From assembly GCF_002018875.1 (NCBI RefSeq), contig NZ_MVOL01000014.1:124001-188000 (forward strand): 64,000 nt of DNA, written 5' to 3'. The stretch is from Pseudomonas sp. MF4836 (GTDB lineage: Bacteria; Pseudomonadota; Gammaproteobacteria; Pseudomonadales; Pseudomonadaceae). The first letter of the stretch is position 1. Every line of letters begins with the position of its first letter. Below, in pieces: positions 1-8,719 of the stretch. Below the pieces are notes generated by a model. The model did not search any database. It saw nothing but the letters and a program-made list of their open reading frames with translations, and was not told where the DNA came from. The position numbers were made by a program, and so were the translations under genes.

Positions 1-185
1 GCGGTCGCCACAGCTACCACGGTGGGGCCTTCGACAAGTTCCCGGCCAAGATCACCGCGCCGAGTACCGGTTTCTGGAACATCACCATCGACACCGTGAC
101 CACCCGCGCCATCAGCGTTACCCGCAAACCGAGCCTGAAGCATTCGATCAAGATCGTCCGCCGCTCCAGCTCTAAACTGCGCTGA
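1..185 (+). CDS. DUF1883 domain protein, C-terminal end (partial)
   Basis: The gene enters from the left edge; about 60 codons are visible (reading from base 3) before TGA at 183-185. The residues HSYHGGAFDKFPAKI and the following GFWNITID stretch are typical of the DUF1883 family, a short beta-rich domain of unknown function. A positively charged tail (RKPSLKHSIKIVRR) ends the protein. Function is not known. The start and the N-terminal half lie outside the window. Confidence 0.7.
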   Translation, partial: GRHSYHGGAFDKFPAKITAPSTGFWNITIDTVTTRAISVTRKPSLKHSIKIVRRSSSKLR

Positions 186-223
186 TTCCGCTCTCACCTC
201 GCCAACCCAAGACAGGTACGCCC

Positions 224-394
224 GTGGCTCAAACGACCAAGTACGTCATCAAATACAAGCTCAACGGCGAGCGTCGCTTCGAATTCGCCCAACTCGAGAC
301 CGGCACCCAGGAAGAGGCACAGGCGGCCTTGCTGGCGTTGCATGGCCAATCCGAAGACGTGATCAGCGATGTCAGCGTGAGTAAAGCCCTGTAA
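224..394 (+). CDS. Small conserved hypothetical protein (56 aa)
   Basis: A GTG-initiated open frame of 56 codons starts 38 bases after the DUF1883 gene and ends before the AlkB-like gene. It reads VAQTTKYVIKYKLNGERRFE at the start, is rich in charged residues, and has no signal peptide or membrane segment. AGACAGG lies 6-12 bases before the GTG as a possible ribosome binding site. GC-rich third positions support coding. Its position suggests co-transcription with the DUF1883 gene. The role is unknown. Confidence 0.55.
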   Translation: MAQTTKYVIKYKLNGERRFEFAQLETGTQEEAQAALLALHGQSEDVISDVSVSKAL

Positions 395-458
395 CGCCCG
401 CGCCCTGTCCGACGCCCCATTCAAACGGCGCCGAGACGGCATCTCCTCGGAGTGTCCC

Positions 459-1142
459 TTGAGTAGTCACAGCAGCGACCCCTCCCCCAGTCTCGGCCTG
501 TTTACCGAGACTGATCTGGCACAACCCGCACGCACCGAACAGATCGGCCAGCAGTCCCGGGTGCTGAGGGGCTTCGCCTTGCCTTGGGTCGAGCGCCTGC
601 TGCCGGCCCTCAGGTCGGTGCTTGTCGTTGCGCCGTTTCGCAGCATGGTTACCCCTGGCGGCTTCACCATGTCGGTGGCCTTGAGCAGTTGCGGCAACCT
701 GGGCTGGACCACCGACTACAGTGGTTATCGCTACGCCCGCCTCGACCCGCAGACCGGCCAACCCTGGCCGGCAATGCCCGGAGTATTCGAGCAACTGGCC
801 CGGGCCGCGGCCCAGGCGGCGGGTTTCGATGGCTTCAGCCCCGATTCCTGCCTGATCAACCGTTATGTCCCCGGGGCCAGGATGTCTTTGCACCAGGACA
901 AGAACGAACGCGATTACAGCGCGCCCATCGTCTCGGTCTCCCTGGGTTTGCCGGCGATGTTCCTGTTTGGCGGCGAGCAGCGTAGCGACCGACAACTGCG
1001 GGTGCCGTTGCTGCACGGTGATGTGGTGGTGTGGGGTGGCGTCGACCGGCTGCGCTTTCATGGTGTGCTGCCGCTCAAGGCTGGCAGCCACGAGCAATTA
1101 GGCGAGCAGCGGATCAACCTGACGTTTCGCCACGCGGGCTGA
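459..1142 (+). CDS. AlkB-like 2-oxoglutarate/Fe(II) dioxygenase (DNA dealkylation)
   Basis: A 227-residue protein of the AlkB family, which oxidatively removes alkyl groups from 1-methyladenine and 3-methylcytosine in DNA using Fe(II), O2 and 2-oxoglutarate. The iron site is visible: H145-x-D147 in SLHQDKNE and H201 in RFHGV; the 2-oxoglutarate-binding arginines are R218 and R224 in RINLTFR. The nucleotide-recognition lid holds YSGYRY around residue 90. Length fits E. coli AlkB (216). The best start is TTG (459) just after a CTCGGAG ribosome binding site; no ATG fits. No ada gene is next to it, so adaptive-response control is not evident. Confidence 0.9.
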   Translation: MSSHSSDPSPSLGLFTETDLAQPARTEQIGQQSRVLRGFALPWVERLLPALRSVLVVAPFRSMVTPGGFTMSVALSSCGNLGWTTDYSGYRYARLDPQTGQPWPAMPGVFEQLARAAAQAAGFDGFSPDSCLINRYVPGARMSLHQDKNERDYSAPIVSVSLGLPAMFLFGGEQRSDRQLRVPLLHGDVVVWGGVDRLRFHGVLPLKAGSHEQLGEQRINLTFRHAG

Positions 1143-1223
1143 AGAGTCGGCTAGCTGCGACAGCCTACCGCGCAACCGCCTGGCAACCGCGCTTTCACGC
1201 ATTGCCAGGGGCGTGACCTGTTA

Positions 1224-1709
1224 TCAGTGACTGGCAGCCACTGCATCCGTCGAATGAACGCCGATATAGACCGCAACCGAGTCCGGGCCGGTGTAGACCT
1301 CGAAATCCGTAGCGAACTTGCGGCGCAACTGTGGACGGTCTTCGAAGTAGGCCCAGACCAGGCCCCAGGTCTGGATCACGCTGTCGGGCAGCGGCCCCTT
1401 CGCGCTGAACACCAGGTATTGGCCACCCTCGACCTGCACCGACTGATAGCCCTCTGCCGCACCGGTCACTTCAACCCCGGCGGTGACATCAAAGGCTCCC
1501 GTGGCATCGGACTCATAACCGGAGTACACGCCATAGACAAAGGAATCAGGCTCGCGAGGCTCGATCTTTTCGAACAGCCCTTCGATAAAAAAACGCGCCC
1601 ACATTGGGCCGATCTGCGCCGTCTCCGGCTGTTGTTCAGTGGCGTTGAGGGTTCGCACCTGCAAACCCGCAACACTGAACGGCAACACCTCGCGCATTTT
1701 TACATCCAT
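1224..1709 (-). CDS. GyrI-like / effector-binding domain protein
   Basis: A 161-residue cytosolic protein made of a single GyrI-like small-molecule-binding fold, the domain that follows the DNA-binding part in Rob/SoxS-type AraC regulators. Here no helix-turn-helix is attached, so it is a free-standing binding protein. Landmarks are VAGLQVRT near the N-terminus, FVYGVYSGYESD around residues 57-68, GGQYLVFSAKGPLPD in the middle and the C-terminal YIGVH strand. Homologues bind xenobiotics or inhibit gyrase; the ligand here cannot be told. The gene lies alone between alkB and an NADPH-reductase gene and is probably transcribed by itself. Confidence 0.75.
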   Translation of the reverse strand: MDVKMREVLPFSVAGLQVRTLNATEQQPETAQIGPMWARFFIEGLFEKIEPREPDSFVYGVYSGYESDATGAFDVTAGVEVTGAAEGYQSVQVEGGQYLVFSAKGPLPDSVIQTWGLVWAYFEDRPQLRRKFATDFEVYTGPDSVAVYIGVHSTDAVAASH

Positions 1710-1761
1710 GGGCCTTATTCCTTGTTCAGGTATTGATTGAAATTGATTATTGGCCAGCAGG

Positions 1762-2745
1762 TCAGCGGTTGACGTCCACCACCACCCGGCCGCGCAACTG
1801 GCCCGCCAACAAGCGCGGCGCGGCCTCGATGGCTTCGCTCAAGCCGATTTCCTGGCTGATCAGCGGCAGCAGCGCCGGGTCAAGGTCCTGACCCAGACGG
1901 TCCCAGGCCAGCATCCGCAAGGCTTTGGGCTGAGTCACGCTGTTGATCCCCGCCAGGGTCACGCCGCGCAGGATAAACGGCGCAACCGATGCCGGGAAGT
2001 CCATGCCCTGGGCCAGGCCACAGGCAGCGACCGTGCCATTGGCCCGAGTTGCAGCACAGGCATTGGCCAGGGTGTGGCTGCCCACCGAGTCGATAACCGC
2101 GGCCCAACGCTCCTTGGCCAGGGGTTTGCCGGGTTGGGAGAGGCTGGCACGATCGATGATGTCACTGGCCCCCAATTGCTGCAGGTAGGCGTGTTCTGCG
2201 GTCCGCCCGGTTGAGGCCACCACCCGATACCCCAGACGTGCCAGCAGTGCGATGGAAAAACTGCCAACCCCGCCATTGGCCCCGGTGACCAGCACTTCGC
2301 CCTGCTCCGGCGTGACGCCATGACGTTCCAGCGCCAGGATCGCGAGCATCGCCGTGTAACCTGCGGTGCCGATGGCCATGGACTGGGCCGCGCTGAAGGC
2401 CTTGGGCAACGGAATCAGCCAGTTTCCGTCAAGCCGGGCCCTCTGAGCCAGGCCGCCCCAATGCCCCTCACCGACACCCCAACCGTTGAGCAGCACCTCG
2501 TCACCCACCTGGTAGTCGGGATGAGCGCTGGCTTCGACCGTGCCGGCCAGGTCTATCCCCGGAACCATGGGGAAGCTGCGCACCACCGGGCTGCTGCCGG
2601 TAATGGCCAGGCCATCCTTGAAATTCAGCGTGCTGTAGGCCACGCGCACCGTCACATCTCCCGGCGGCAACTGCTCGTCGCTGATCCGCTGCAGATTGGC
2701 GCGATAACCCTGCTCGTCTTTCTCGATCAAAATGCCGTTGAACAT
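1762..2745 (-). CDS. acuI: AcuI/YhdH-family acrylyl-CoA reductase (NADPH), medium-chain reductase
   Basis: A 327-residue zinc-free medium-chain dehydrogenase/reductase of the YhdH/AcuI type, which reduces acryloyl-CoA to propionyl-CoA with NADPH and so detoxifies a reactive intermediate. The GroES-like N-terminal half has NFKDGLAITG and PGIDLAGTV; the Rossmann half has VTGANGGVGSFS for NADPH binding. The family signature with no zinc-ligand cysteines is met, and length matches (about 325). ATG at 2745 is preceded by GGGAGA. It is followed closely by the GyrI-like gene on the same strand, so the two may share a transcript. No DMSP lyase gene is near; general detoxification is more likely than DMSP use. 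Confidence 0.85.
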   Translation of the reverse strand: MFNGILIEKDEQGYRANLQRISDEQLPPGDVTVRVAYSTLNFKDGLAITGSSPVVRSFPMVPGIDLAGTVEASAHPDYQVGDEVLLNGWGVGEGHWGGLAQRARLDGNWLIPLPKAFSAAQSMAIGTAGYTAMLAILALERHGVTPEQGEVLVTGANGGVGSFSIALLARLGYRVVASTGRTAEHAYLQQLGASDIIDRASLSQPGKPLAKERWAAVIDSVGSHTLANACAATRANGTVAACGLAQGMDFPASVAPFILRGVTLAGINSVTQPKALRMLAWDRLGQDLDPALLPLISQEIGLSEAIEAAPRLLAGQLRGRVVVDVNR

Positions 2746-2920
2746 GACTGTCTCCCGAATGGCCCCGTGGCTCTCATTGCCCGTGGCAGGGTAATGAACT
2801 TCGACCTTGAATCACAAGGCACCGACCTCCCGCCCGGCCGCAGCAAAGACCGTTCGCCAGGCACCCACCACGACTATGCTTTGACCTCGGCAACCACCCA
2901 GTCACCTGCGAGGGATAGCA

Positions 2921-3511
2921 ATGTTCAACTTCATCAAGACCACAATTGCCGGAGGCCTGCTGTTTATCCTGCCGCTGGTGCTGGTGGTGATCCTGCTGGA
3001 AAAAGCCGTCCACCTGCTGCGCGGCCCGATCCATCAACTGTTGCCGATGTTCGCCCAGTACAGCATCGCCGGTGTGACCCTGTTCACCCTGGTAGCACTG
3101 CTGATGCTGGTGCTGATCTGCTTTATCGCCGGACTGCTGGCCAAAACCGGCCCGGCTTCGAAGTTGCTCAATGCCCTGGAAGAAAACGTCCTCGGCAAGA
3201 TCCCCGGCTACGGCTTGCTCAAAGACGCCACGGCGCACCTGGCCGGCCTGGAAAACGTCGAAGGCGCTCGAGTCGGCCTGATCTGCGAAGACGAGGGCTG
3301 GCTGTTTTGCCTGGTCCTGGAAACCCAGGGCACATGGCTCTCGGTGTACATCCCGGACGCCGGGCCGGCGGGCGGCTCGTCCGGTGAGGTTCGGCTGGTC
3401 AGCACCAACCAGGTACGCCCCACCGAACTGGACTGGATGCCGGTGCTGGCCTGCGTACGCCGCGGCGGGCATGGCGCGTTGAAGCTGGCAGCGCCCTGGC
3501 TGCCGGAGTAA
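2921..3511 (+). CDS. DUF502 family inner-membrane protein
   Basis: A 196-residue membrane protein with two strong hydrophobic segments, near residues 5-28 (GGLLFILPLVLVVILLEKA) and 50-75 (GVTLFTLVALLMLVLICFIA), followed by a soluble domain containing the family motifs IPGYGLLKDATAHL and FCLVLETQGTWL. DUF502 proteins are widespread in proteobacteria; their function is unknown. ATG at 2921 has GAGGGA seven bases upstream. The divergent reductase gene lies to the left, so the 175-base gap probably carries both promoters. Confidence 0.85.
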   Translation: MFNFIKTTIAGGLLFILPLVLVVILLEKAVHLLRGPIHQLLPMFAQYSIAGVTLFTLVALLMLVLICFIAGLLAKTGPASKLLNALEENVLGKIPGYGLLKDATAHLAGLENVEGARVGLICEDEGWLFCLVLETQGTWLSVYIPDAGPAGGSSGEVRLVSTNQVRPTELDWMPVLACVRRGGHGALKLAAPWLPE

Positions 3512-3650
3512 CCGCTGCAGTTGGGCTCTATCGGGACCCGGGCAGCCTTTTGACCTCTCAGGCGATAAAGTCGGCTGGCCTTTTCCAGGTGACTCCTGCT
3601 ACAAACCCTGGCGCTGTCGTCATTACTTTTACTGCGCAGAGGAGTTGCAC

Positions 3651-4715
3651 ATGAGCCAATGGCCTGACACCCGAATTATTGACTTGCTGGGGATCGAACT
3701 GCCGATCATTCAAGCTCCGATGGCCGGAGCCACCGGCTCCGCCATGGTTATCGCGGCGGCCCAGGCCGGCGCGCTGGGCTCCCTGCCCTGCGCCATGCTC
3801 AGCCCGGAACAGATTCGCCAGGAAGTGCAAAACATTCGCCAGGCCACCCAGGCCCCTCTGAACCTGAACTTCTTCTGCCACCAGACGCCTGCACCCGATC
3901 CCGAGCGCGATGCCCAGTGGAAAAACCTGCTGCAACCCTATTACCGCGAACTGGGTGCCGACTTCGACGCGCCAACCCCGGTCAGCAGCCGCGCGCCCTT
4001 CGACCACGTGAGTTGCGAACTGGTGGAAGAACTGCGCCCGGAAATCGTCAGCTTCCACTTCGGTTTGCCGGAGCCCTCACTGCTGGAGAGGGTCAAGGCC
4101 ACCGGGGCGAAAATCCTGTCGTCGGCCAGTACTGTCGATGAGGCCGTCTGGCTCGAACAGCATGGCTGCGACGCGATCATCGCCATGGGCTACGAAGCCG
4201 GCGGCCACCGGGCGATTTTCCTCGGCGAGGATCTCAACAGCCAGGTCGGGACCATGGCCCTGGTGCCGCAGATCGTCGACGCGGTGACCCTGCCGGTGAT
4301 CGCGGCCGGTGGCATCGGCGATGCCAGGGGCATTGTGGCCGCGTTTGCCTTGGGCGCCTCGGCGGTGCAATTGGGCACGGCCTACCTGTTTACCCCGGAG
4401 GCCAAGATCAGCGCAGCCCATCACCAGGCCTTGCGCAGTGCCAAAGAGAGCCAGACCGCACTGACCAACCTGTTCACCGGCCGCCCGGCACGTGGCATCG
4501 TCAACCGGATCATGCGTGAAATCGGTCCGATCAACCCTCTGGCCCCGGCCTTCCCCCTGGCCGGTGGCGCCTTGATGCCATTGCGCGCCAAGGACGACGC
4601 CGACTTCGCCAACCTCTGGTCAGGCCAGGCACTGCGCCTGGGGCTCGAGTTATCCACCCATGAACTGACCCGGCGCCTGGCTGAGCAAGCCCTGGCCAAG
4701 CTGGCCCGGCGCTGA
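3651..4715 (+). CDS. Nitronate monooxygenase (FMN-dependent, 2-nitropropane dioxygenase family)
   Basis: A 354-residue TIM-barrel flavoenzyme that oxidises alkyl nitronates such as propionate-3-nitronate to aldehyde/keto acid and nitrite. Visible family motifs are PIIQAPMAGATGS near the N-terminus, the phosphate/flavin loop YEAGGHRA around residue 183, VIAAGGIGDARG near 220 and GASAVQLGTAYLFTPEA near 238, a layout typical of class I enzymes. ATG 3651 was chosen over an in-frame TTG two codons upstream because AGAGGAG sits seven bases before it. The gene stands alone between DUF502 and modA. Confidence 0.9.
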   Translation: MSQWPDTRIIDLLGIELPIIQAPMAGATGSAMVIAAAQAGALGSLPCAMLSPEQIRQEVQNIRQATQAPLNLNFFCHQTPAPDPERDAQWKNLLQPYYRELGADFDAPTPVSSRAPFDHVSCELVEELRPEIVSFHFGLPEPSLLERVKATGAKILSSASTVDEAVWLEQHGCDAIIAMGYEAGGHRAIFLGEDLNSQVGTMALVPQIVDAVTLPVIAAGGIGDARGIVAAFALGASAVQLGTAYLFTPEAKISAAHHQALRSAKESQTALTNLFTGRPARGIVNRIMREIGPINPLAPAFPLAGGALMPLRAKDDADFANLWSGQALRLGLELSTHELTRRLAEQALAKLARR

Positions 4716-4792
4716 GGGTTCGCCACCACGATTGCACCCGTGGTGGCGCGCCGTTCACCCCATCCAGCAGCAGAGTTCCGTTCGTCGGCGAT

Positions 4793-4818
4793 TCGCTATA
4801 TATTCCGCTATACAGCGA
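4793..4818. promoter_or_regulatory. ModE-like operator palindrome upstream of modABC
   Basis: Two inverted 10-base arms, TCGCTATATA and TATACAGCGA, are separated by six bases; nine of ten positions match as an inverted repeat. Architecture and sequence match the molybdate repressor ModE operator (CGCTATATA arms separated by 6-7 bases). It lies 77 bases before modA, where ModE-molybdate would block transcription. The modE gene itself is not in the window. Confidence 0.75.
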
Positions 4819-4894
4819 TTACCCCCCTTGCTTCGGTGCAGTCCACTTCCAACAACAAACTGCCCAGCGCACTTGCCCTCAACGGAGCCGTTTC

Positions 4895-5662
4895 ATGACC
4901 ATTCGTGCCTCAGGATTTGCCCCGACTTGCCTCGCCACCCTCCTCGCCGTATTTGCCTTTGGTTCGGCCCAGGCCGATGAAGTGCAAGTCGCCGTCGCCG
5001 CCAACTTCACCGCGCCGATCCAGGCCATTGCCGCTGACTTCGAAAAGGACACCGGACACAAACTGGTCGCGGCCTACGGTGCCACCGGGCAGTTCTATAC
5101 CCAAATCAAAAACGGCGCGCCGTTCGAAGTGTTCCTGTCGGCTGACGACACCACGCCGCAAAAACTGGAAACCGAAGGCGACACCGTCAAAGGTTCGCGC
5201 TTCACCTACGCCATCGGCACCCTGGCCCTGTGGTCGGCCAAGGAAGGTTATGTCGACAGCCAAGGCAAAGTGCTCAAGGACAACCAATATCAGCACCTGT
5301 CCATTGCCAACCCGAAAGCCGCACCTTATGGCCTGGCTGCGACGCAGGTCCTGGCCAAGCTCGGCCTGACCGACCAGGTCAAGAGCAAGATCGTTGAAGG
5401 CCAGAACATCACCCAGGCCTATCAGTTCGTGTCCACCGGCAATGCCGAGCTGGGGTTTGTCGCCTTGTCGCAGATCTACAAGGACGGCAAAGTCAGCAGC
5501 GGTTCGGCGTGGATCGTTCCGGCCGAGATGCACGACCCGATCAAACAGGACGCGGTGATCCTCAACAAAGGCAAGGACAACCCGGCCGCCAAGGCACTGG
5601 TTGACTACCTCAAAGGCCCGAAAGCCGCCGCCGTCATCAAATCCTACGGTTACCAGCTCTAA
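4895..5662 (+). CDS. modA: Molybdate ABC transporter, periplasmic binding protein
   Basis: A 255-residue periplasmic protein that captures molybdate (and tungstate) and hands it to ModB. A Sec signal peptide covers residues 1-27 and ends in SAQADEVQ. The mature N-terminus VAVAANFTAPIQA and the segment YGATGQFYTQI are the ModA oxyanion-binding signatures, and VSTGNAELGFVALSQI is the conserved distal loop. First gene of modABC: the stop codon is immediately followed by the modB ATG. GGAG before the start serves as ribosome binding site. A ModE-like palindrome upstream suggests repression when molybdate is plentiful. Confidence 0.96.
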   Translation: MTIRASGFAPTCLATLLAVFAFGSAQADEVQVAVAANFTAPIQAIAADFEKDTGHKLVAAYGATGQFYTQIKNGAPFEVFLSADDTTPQKLETEGDTVKGSRFTYAIGTLALWSAKEGYVDSQGKVLKDNQYQHLSIANPKAAPYGLAATQVLAKLGLTDQVKSKIVEGQNITQAYQFVSTGNAELGFVALSQIYKDGKVSSGSAWIVPAEMHDPIKQDAVILNKGKDNPAAKALVDYLKGPKAAAVIKSYGYQL

Positions 5663-6343
5663 ATGCCGCTGGCGAGTGCCGACTTTTCCGCGATCTGGCT
5701 GACCCTGAAGCTGGCATCGTTGACGACCCTGATCCTGCTGGTCATCGGCACTCCGATCGCCCTCTGGCTGTCGCGCACCCGCTCCTGGTGGCGCGGGCCG
5801 ATCGGCGCGGTGGTGGCCCTGCCCCTGGTGCTGCCACCGACGGTGATCGGCTTTTACCTGCTCCTGGCCCTTGGGCCCCACGGCTATCTCGGCCAGCTTA
5901 CCCAGTCCCTCGGGCTGGGCACCCTGACCTTCAGTTTCAGCGGCCTGGTGATAGGTTCGGTGATTTACTCCATGCCGTTTGTGGTCCAACCGCTGCAAAA
6001 CGCATTCTCGGCTATCGGCACCCGCCCACTGGAAGTGGCGGCGACGTTGCGCGCCAACCCGTGGGACACCTTCTTCAGCGTGGTCCTGCGCCTGGCTCGC
6101 CCCGGGTTCATCACCGCGTCGATCCTGGGTTTCGCCCATACCGTCGGTGAGTTCGGCGTGGTGTTGATGATCGGCGGCAATATCCCGGACAAGACCCGGG
6201 TGGTCTCGGTGCAGATCTACGATCACGTCGAAGCCATAGAATACGCCCAGGCCCATTGGCTGGCAGGGGCCATGCTGGTGTTCTCGTTCCTGGTGTTGCT
6301 GGCGCTCTACTCCAGCCGCAAGACCAAAGCCGGCTGGAGTTGA
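5663..6343 (+). CDS. modB: Molybdate ABC transporter, permease subunit
   Basis: A 226-residue inner-membrane permease with five to six hydrophobic helices (for example LASLTTLILLVIGTPIALWL at residues 17-36 and VVALPLVLPPTVIGFYLLLA at 50-69). The EAA loop that docks on ModC is visible around residues 120-160 (EVAATLRANPWDTFFSVVLR ... GFAHTVGEFGVVLMIGG). The start codon abuts the modA stop, so translation is coupled. It forms the membrane channel of the ModA-ModB2-ModC2 importer. Confidence 0.96.
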   Translation: MPLASADFSAIWLTLKLASLTTLILLVIGTPIALWLSRTRSWWRGPIGAVVALPLVLPPTVIGFYLLLALGPHGYLGQLTQSLGLGTLTFSFSGLVIGSVIYSMPFVVQPLQNAFSAIGTRPLEVAATLRANPWDTFFSVVLRLARPGFITASILGFAHTVGEFGVVLMIGGNIPDKTRVVSVQIYDHVEAIEYAQAHWLAGAMLVFSFLVLLALYSSRKTKAGWS

Positions 6344-6348
6344 ACCCC

Positions 6349-7437
6349 ATGAGTTCCGAGATTCGCGTCAGCCTCACCCTGGATTATCAAGACTTTGCCC
6401 TGGACCTCGACCTGCAGCTTCCGGGGCGCGGTGTCACGGCCCTGTACGGGCACTCCGGCTCGGGCAAGACCACGTGCCTGCGCTGCATCGCCGGGTTGGA
6501 AAAAGCCGGGCAAGGTCTGGTACAGATCAACGACGAGGTGTGGCAGGACAGCCGCAGGAAGATCTTCGTCCCACCCCATAAGCGCTCCCTGGGTTATGTG
6601 TTCCAGGAAGCCAGCCTGTTTCCCCACCTGTCGGTGCAAGCCAACCTCGAATTCGGCCTGCGGCGCATCCCCCGCGCCCAACGCAAAGTCGACATGGCCC
6701 ACGCCACCGACCTGCTGGGCATCGGCCACCTGCTCGAACGCCATCCACATAACCTGTCGGGCGGCGAACGCCAGCGCATCGGCATTGCCCGCGCCCTGCT
6801 GACCAGCCCCAGGCTGTTGCTGATGGACGAGCCCCTCGCGGCGCTGGATGCCAAGCGCAAAAGCGAGATTCTGCCCTACCTCGAACGCCTGCATGACGAG
6901 TTGGATATTCCGGTGCTGTACGTCAGCCACTCCCAGGACGAAGTTGCGCGGCTGGCCGACCATATCGTGCTGCTCAGCGAGGGCAAGGCAATGGCCAGCG
7001 GCCCCATCGGCGACACCCTGGCCCGGCTCGATTTGCCCCTGGCCCTGGGCGACGACGCCGGCGTGGTGATCGAGGGCCGGGTCAGCCACTACGACGCCAA
7101 CTACCAATTGGTGACCCTGCAACTGCCCGGCAGCCAACTGACGATACGCGTGGCCCATGCGCCCCTGGCCATCGGCAAGAGCCTGCGCTTCAAGGTGCAG
7201 GCGCGGGACGTCAGCCTCAGCCTGCAAGCCGGCGAACACAGCAGCATCCTCAATCGCCTGCCGGTCACGGTCAGCCAGGAAACTGCCGCCGACAACAGCG
7301 CTCACGTGCTGGTGCGCCTCGATGCCGCCGGTACACCACTGCTGGCACGGATCACCCGCTTCTCCCGCGACCTCCTGGCACTGCACCCCGGCCAGCAGCT
7401 GTGGGCACAAATCAAGGCGGTCGCGGTCCTCGCCTGA
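6349..7437 (+). CDS. modC: Molybdate ABC transporter, ATPase subunit
   Basis: A 362-residue ABC ATPase energising molybdate import. Walker A is GHSGSGKTT (residues 34-42), the signature is LSGGERQRIGIARALL, Walker B is LLLMDEPLAALD and the switch histidine lies in YVSHSQDE. The C-terminal third is a TOBE/molybdopterin-like regulatory domain that binds oxyanion. ATG 6349, five bases after the modB stop, gives the expected ModC N-terminus; an open frame extends farther upstream into modB but has no ribosome binding site. Last gene of modABC. Confidence 0.95.
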   Translation: MSSEIRVSLTLDYQDFALDLDLQLPGRGVTALYGHSGSGKTTCLRCIAGLEKAGQGLVQINDEVWQDSRRKIFVPPHKRSLGYVFQEASLFPHLSVQANLEFGLRRIPRAQRKVDMAHATDLLGIGHLLERHPHNLSGGERQRIGIARALLTSPRLLLMDEPLAALDAKRKSEILPYLERLHDELDIPVLYVSHSQDEVARLADHIVLLSEGKAMASGPIGDTLARLDLPLALGDDAGVVIEGRVSHYDANYQLVTLQLPGSQLTIRVAHAPLAIGKSLRFKVQARDVSLSLQAGEHSSILNRLPVTVSQETAADNSAHVLVRLDAAGTPLLARITRFSRDLLALHPGQQLWAQIKAVAVLA

Positions 7438-7520
7438 GGCACTCGAAAATCCTTGGCACGACTGCCGGGCGCCGTGGTCAATCCGATACAGGCCCGCTCG
7501 TTTTGCCAAGGATTACTGCC

Positions 7521-8558
7521 ATGCCAGACACCACACTGCCCGTCGACCTGCCACCCGACCTGCATTACGTCGATGACAGCCAGCCCGGTATCCGGCGCAA
7601 AAAACTGCGCGGCAAATTCTGCTACTTCGACGCCGATGGCCAACGTATCAAGGACCCGGACGAGATCAAGCGCATCAACGCCCTGGCTGTGCCGCCGGCG
7701 TACAGCGATGTGTGGATCTGTGCCGATCCGCGCGGCCACCTGCAAGCCACCGGCCGTGATGCCCGGGGCCGCAAGCAGTACCGCTACCACGCGCGCTGGC
7801 GCGAAGTGCGCGATGCCGACAAATACTCGCGCATGCTGGAGTTCGGTGGCGCCCTGCCAAAACTGCGCCGGCAACTGGAGGCGCTGCTGGCGGCGCCCGG
7901 GTTCAGCCGGGACAAGGTCATGGCCACCGTCATCACCTTGCTCGACGCCACGCTGATTCGCGTCGGCAACAGCCAATATGCCCGCGACAACCGTTCCTAC
8001 GGCCTGACCACCCTGCGTAGCCGGCACGTTGAAGTCAAAGGCAGTGCGATCCTGTTCCAGTTTCGCGGCAAGAGCGGCATCGAGCATCAGATCACCATCA
8101 AGGATCAACGCCTGGCCCGCATCATCAAGCGCTGCCTGGAGCTGCCGGGGCAAAACCTGTTCCAGTACCTGGACGAAAACGGTGAGCGCCACAGTGTCAG
8201 CTCCTCGGACGTCAACGCTTACCTGCAAACCCTGACCGGCGCCGATTTCACCGCCAAGGATTACCGCACCTGGGCCGGCAGCACCCTGGCCTTGGCGGTA
8301 CTGCGCGAACTGCAATGGGAGTCGGAAACCGAGGCCAAAAAACACATCGTCGAGATGGTCAAGGACGTCTCCCGTCAACTGGGCAACACCCCGGCCGTGT
8401 GCCGCAAGTGCTACATCCACCCCGCCGTGCTCGACAGCTTCCTGCTCGGCGAACTGGCCAAGCTGCCCAAGCCCAGGACTCGCAAGGGGCTCAAGGCAGA
8501 AGAGGTGGGCCTGGCGATGTTTCTGGAAAGCCTGGTGGATCAAGTCGCCGCCAGTTGA
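7521..8558 (+). CDS. DNA topoisomerase IB (poxvirus type)
   Basis: A 345-residue type IB topoisomerase, which relaxes supercoils through a 3'-phosphotyrosine intermediate. The N-terminal domain carries LHYVDDSQPGIRRKK and the substrate loop GRKQYRYHARWR; the catalytic domain shows the pentad arginine in TLIRVGNSQYA (R147), lysine in FRGKSG (K184), arginine in DYRTWAGS (R250) and the nucleophile Y298 in CRKCYIHPAV. Length matches bacterial homologues. ATG 7521 lies downstream of AAGGA. It is a single gene, 83 bases after modC and on the same strand. The biological role in Pseudomonas is not settled. Confidence 0.93.
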   Translation: MPDTTLPVDLPPDLHYVDDSQPGIRRKKLRGKFCYFDADGQRIKDPDEIKRINALAVPPAYSDVWICADPRGHLQATGRDARGRKQYRYHARWREVRDADKYSRMLEFGGALPKLRRQLEALLAAPGFSRDKVMATVITLLDATLIRVGNSQYARDNRSYGLTTLRSRHVEVKGSAILFQFRGKSGIEHQITIKDQRLARIIKRCLELPGQNLFQYLDENGERHSVSSSDVNAYLQTLTGADFTAKDYRTWAGSTLALAVLRELQWESETEAKKHIVEMVKDVSRQLGNTPAVCRKCYIHPAVLDSFLLGELAKLPKPRTRKGLKAEEVGLAMFLESLVDQVAAS

Positions 8559-8665
8559 AGCAAACCCGGGTTGTCAAAGGCCCGGGCTGCGCGTTAGGCT
8601 GTGCGCCTTCCCCCGTTCCAGGACGATTGCCGACGTGAACAACTAAGCCTTCCAAAATGTATTCG

Positions 8666-8698
8666 CAACAAGCCGCTCTGGCGCTTGTTGGCTTTTTT
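8666..8698 (+). terminator. Rho-independent terminator between topoisomerase IB and the ABC-F gene
   Basis: CAACAAGC at 8666-8673 pairs exactly with GCTTGTTG at 8683-8690, with a nine-base loop, followed by GC and six T. It most simply ends the topoisomerase transcript. Its position only 22 bases before the ABC-F start means it could also act as an attenuator if the promoter for that gene lies upstream of it. Confidence 0.7.
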
Positions 8699-8719
8699 CG
8701 ACATTTTCTGGAGGTGCTG

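Noticed and set aside
4910..6256. A 448-codon open frame on the minus strand across modA and modB
   Set aside because: It is antisense to well-recognised genes, rich in G, R, Q and H as expected from GC-rich shadow frames, and has no ribosome binding site or family.
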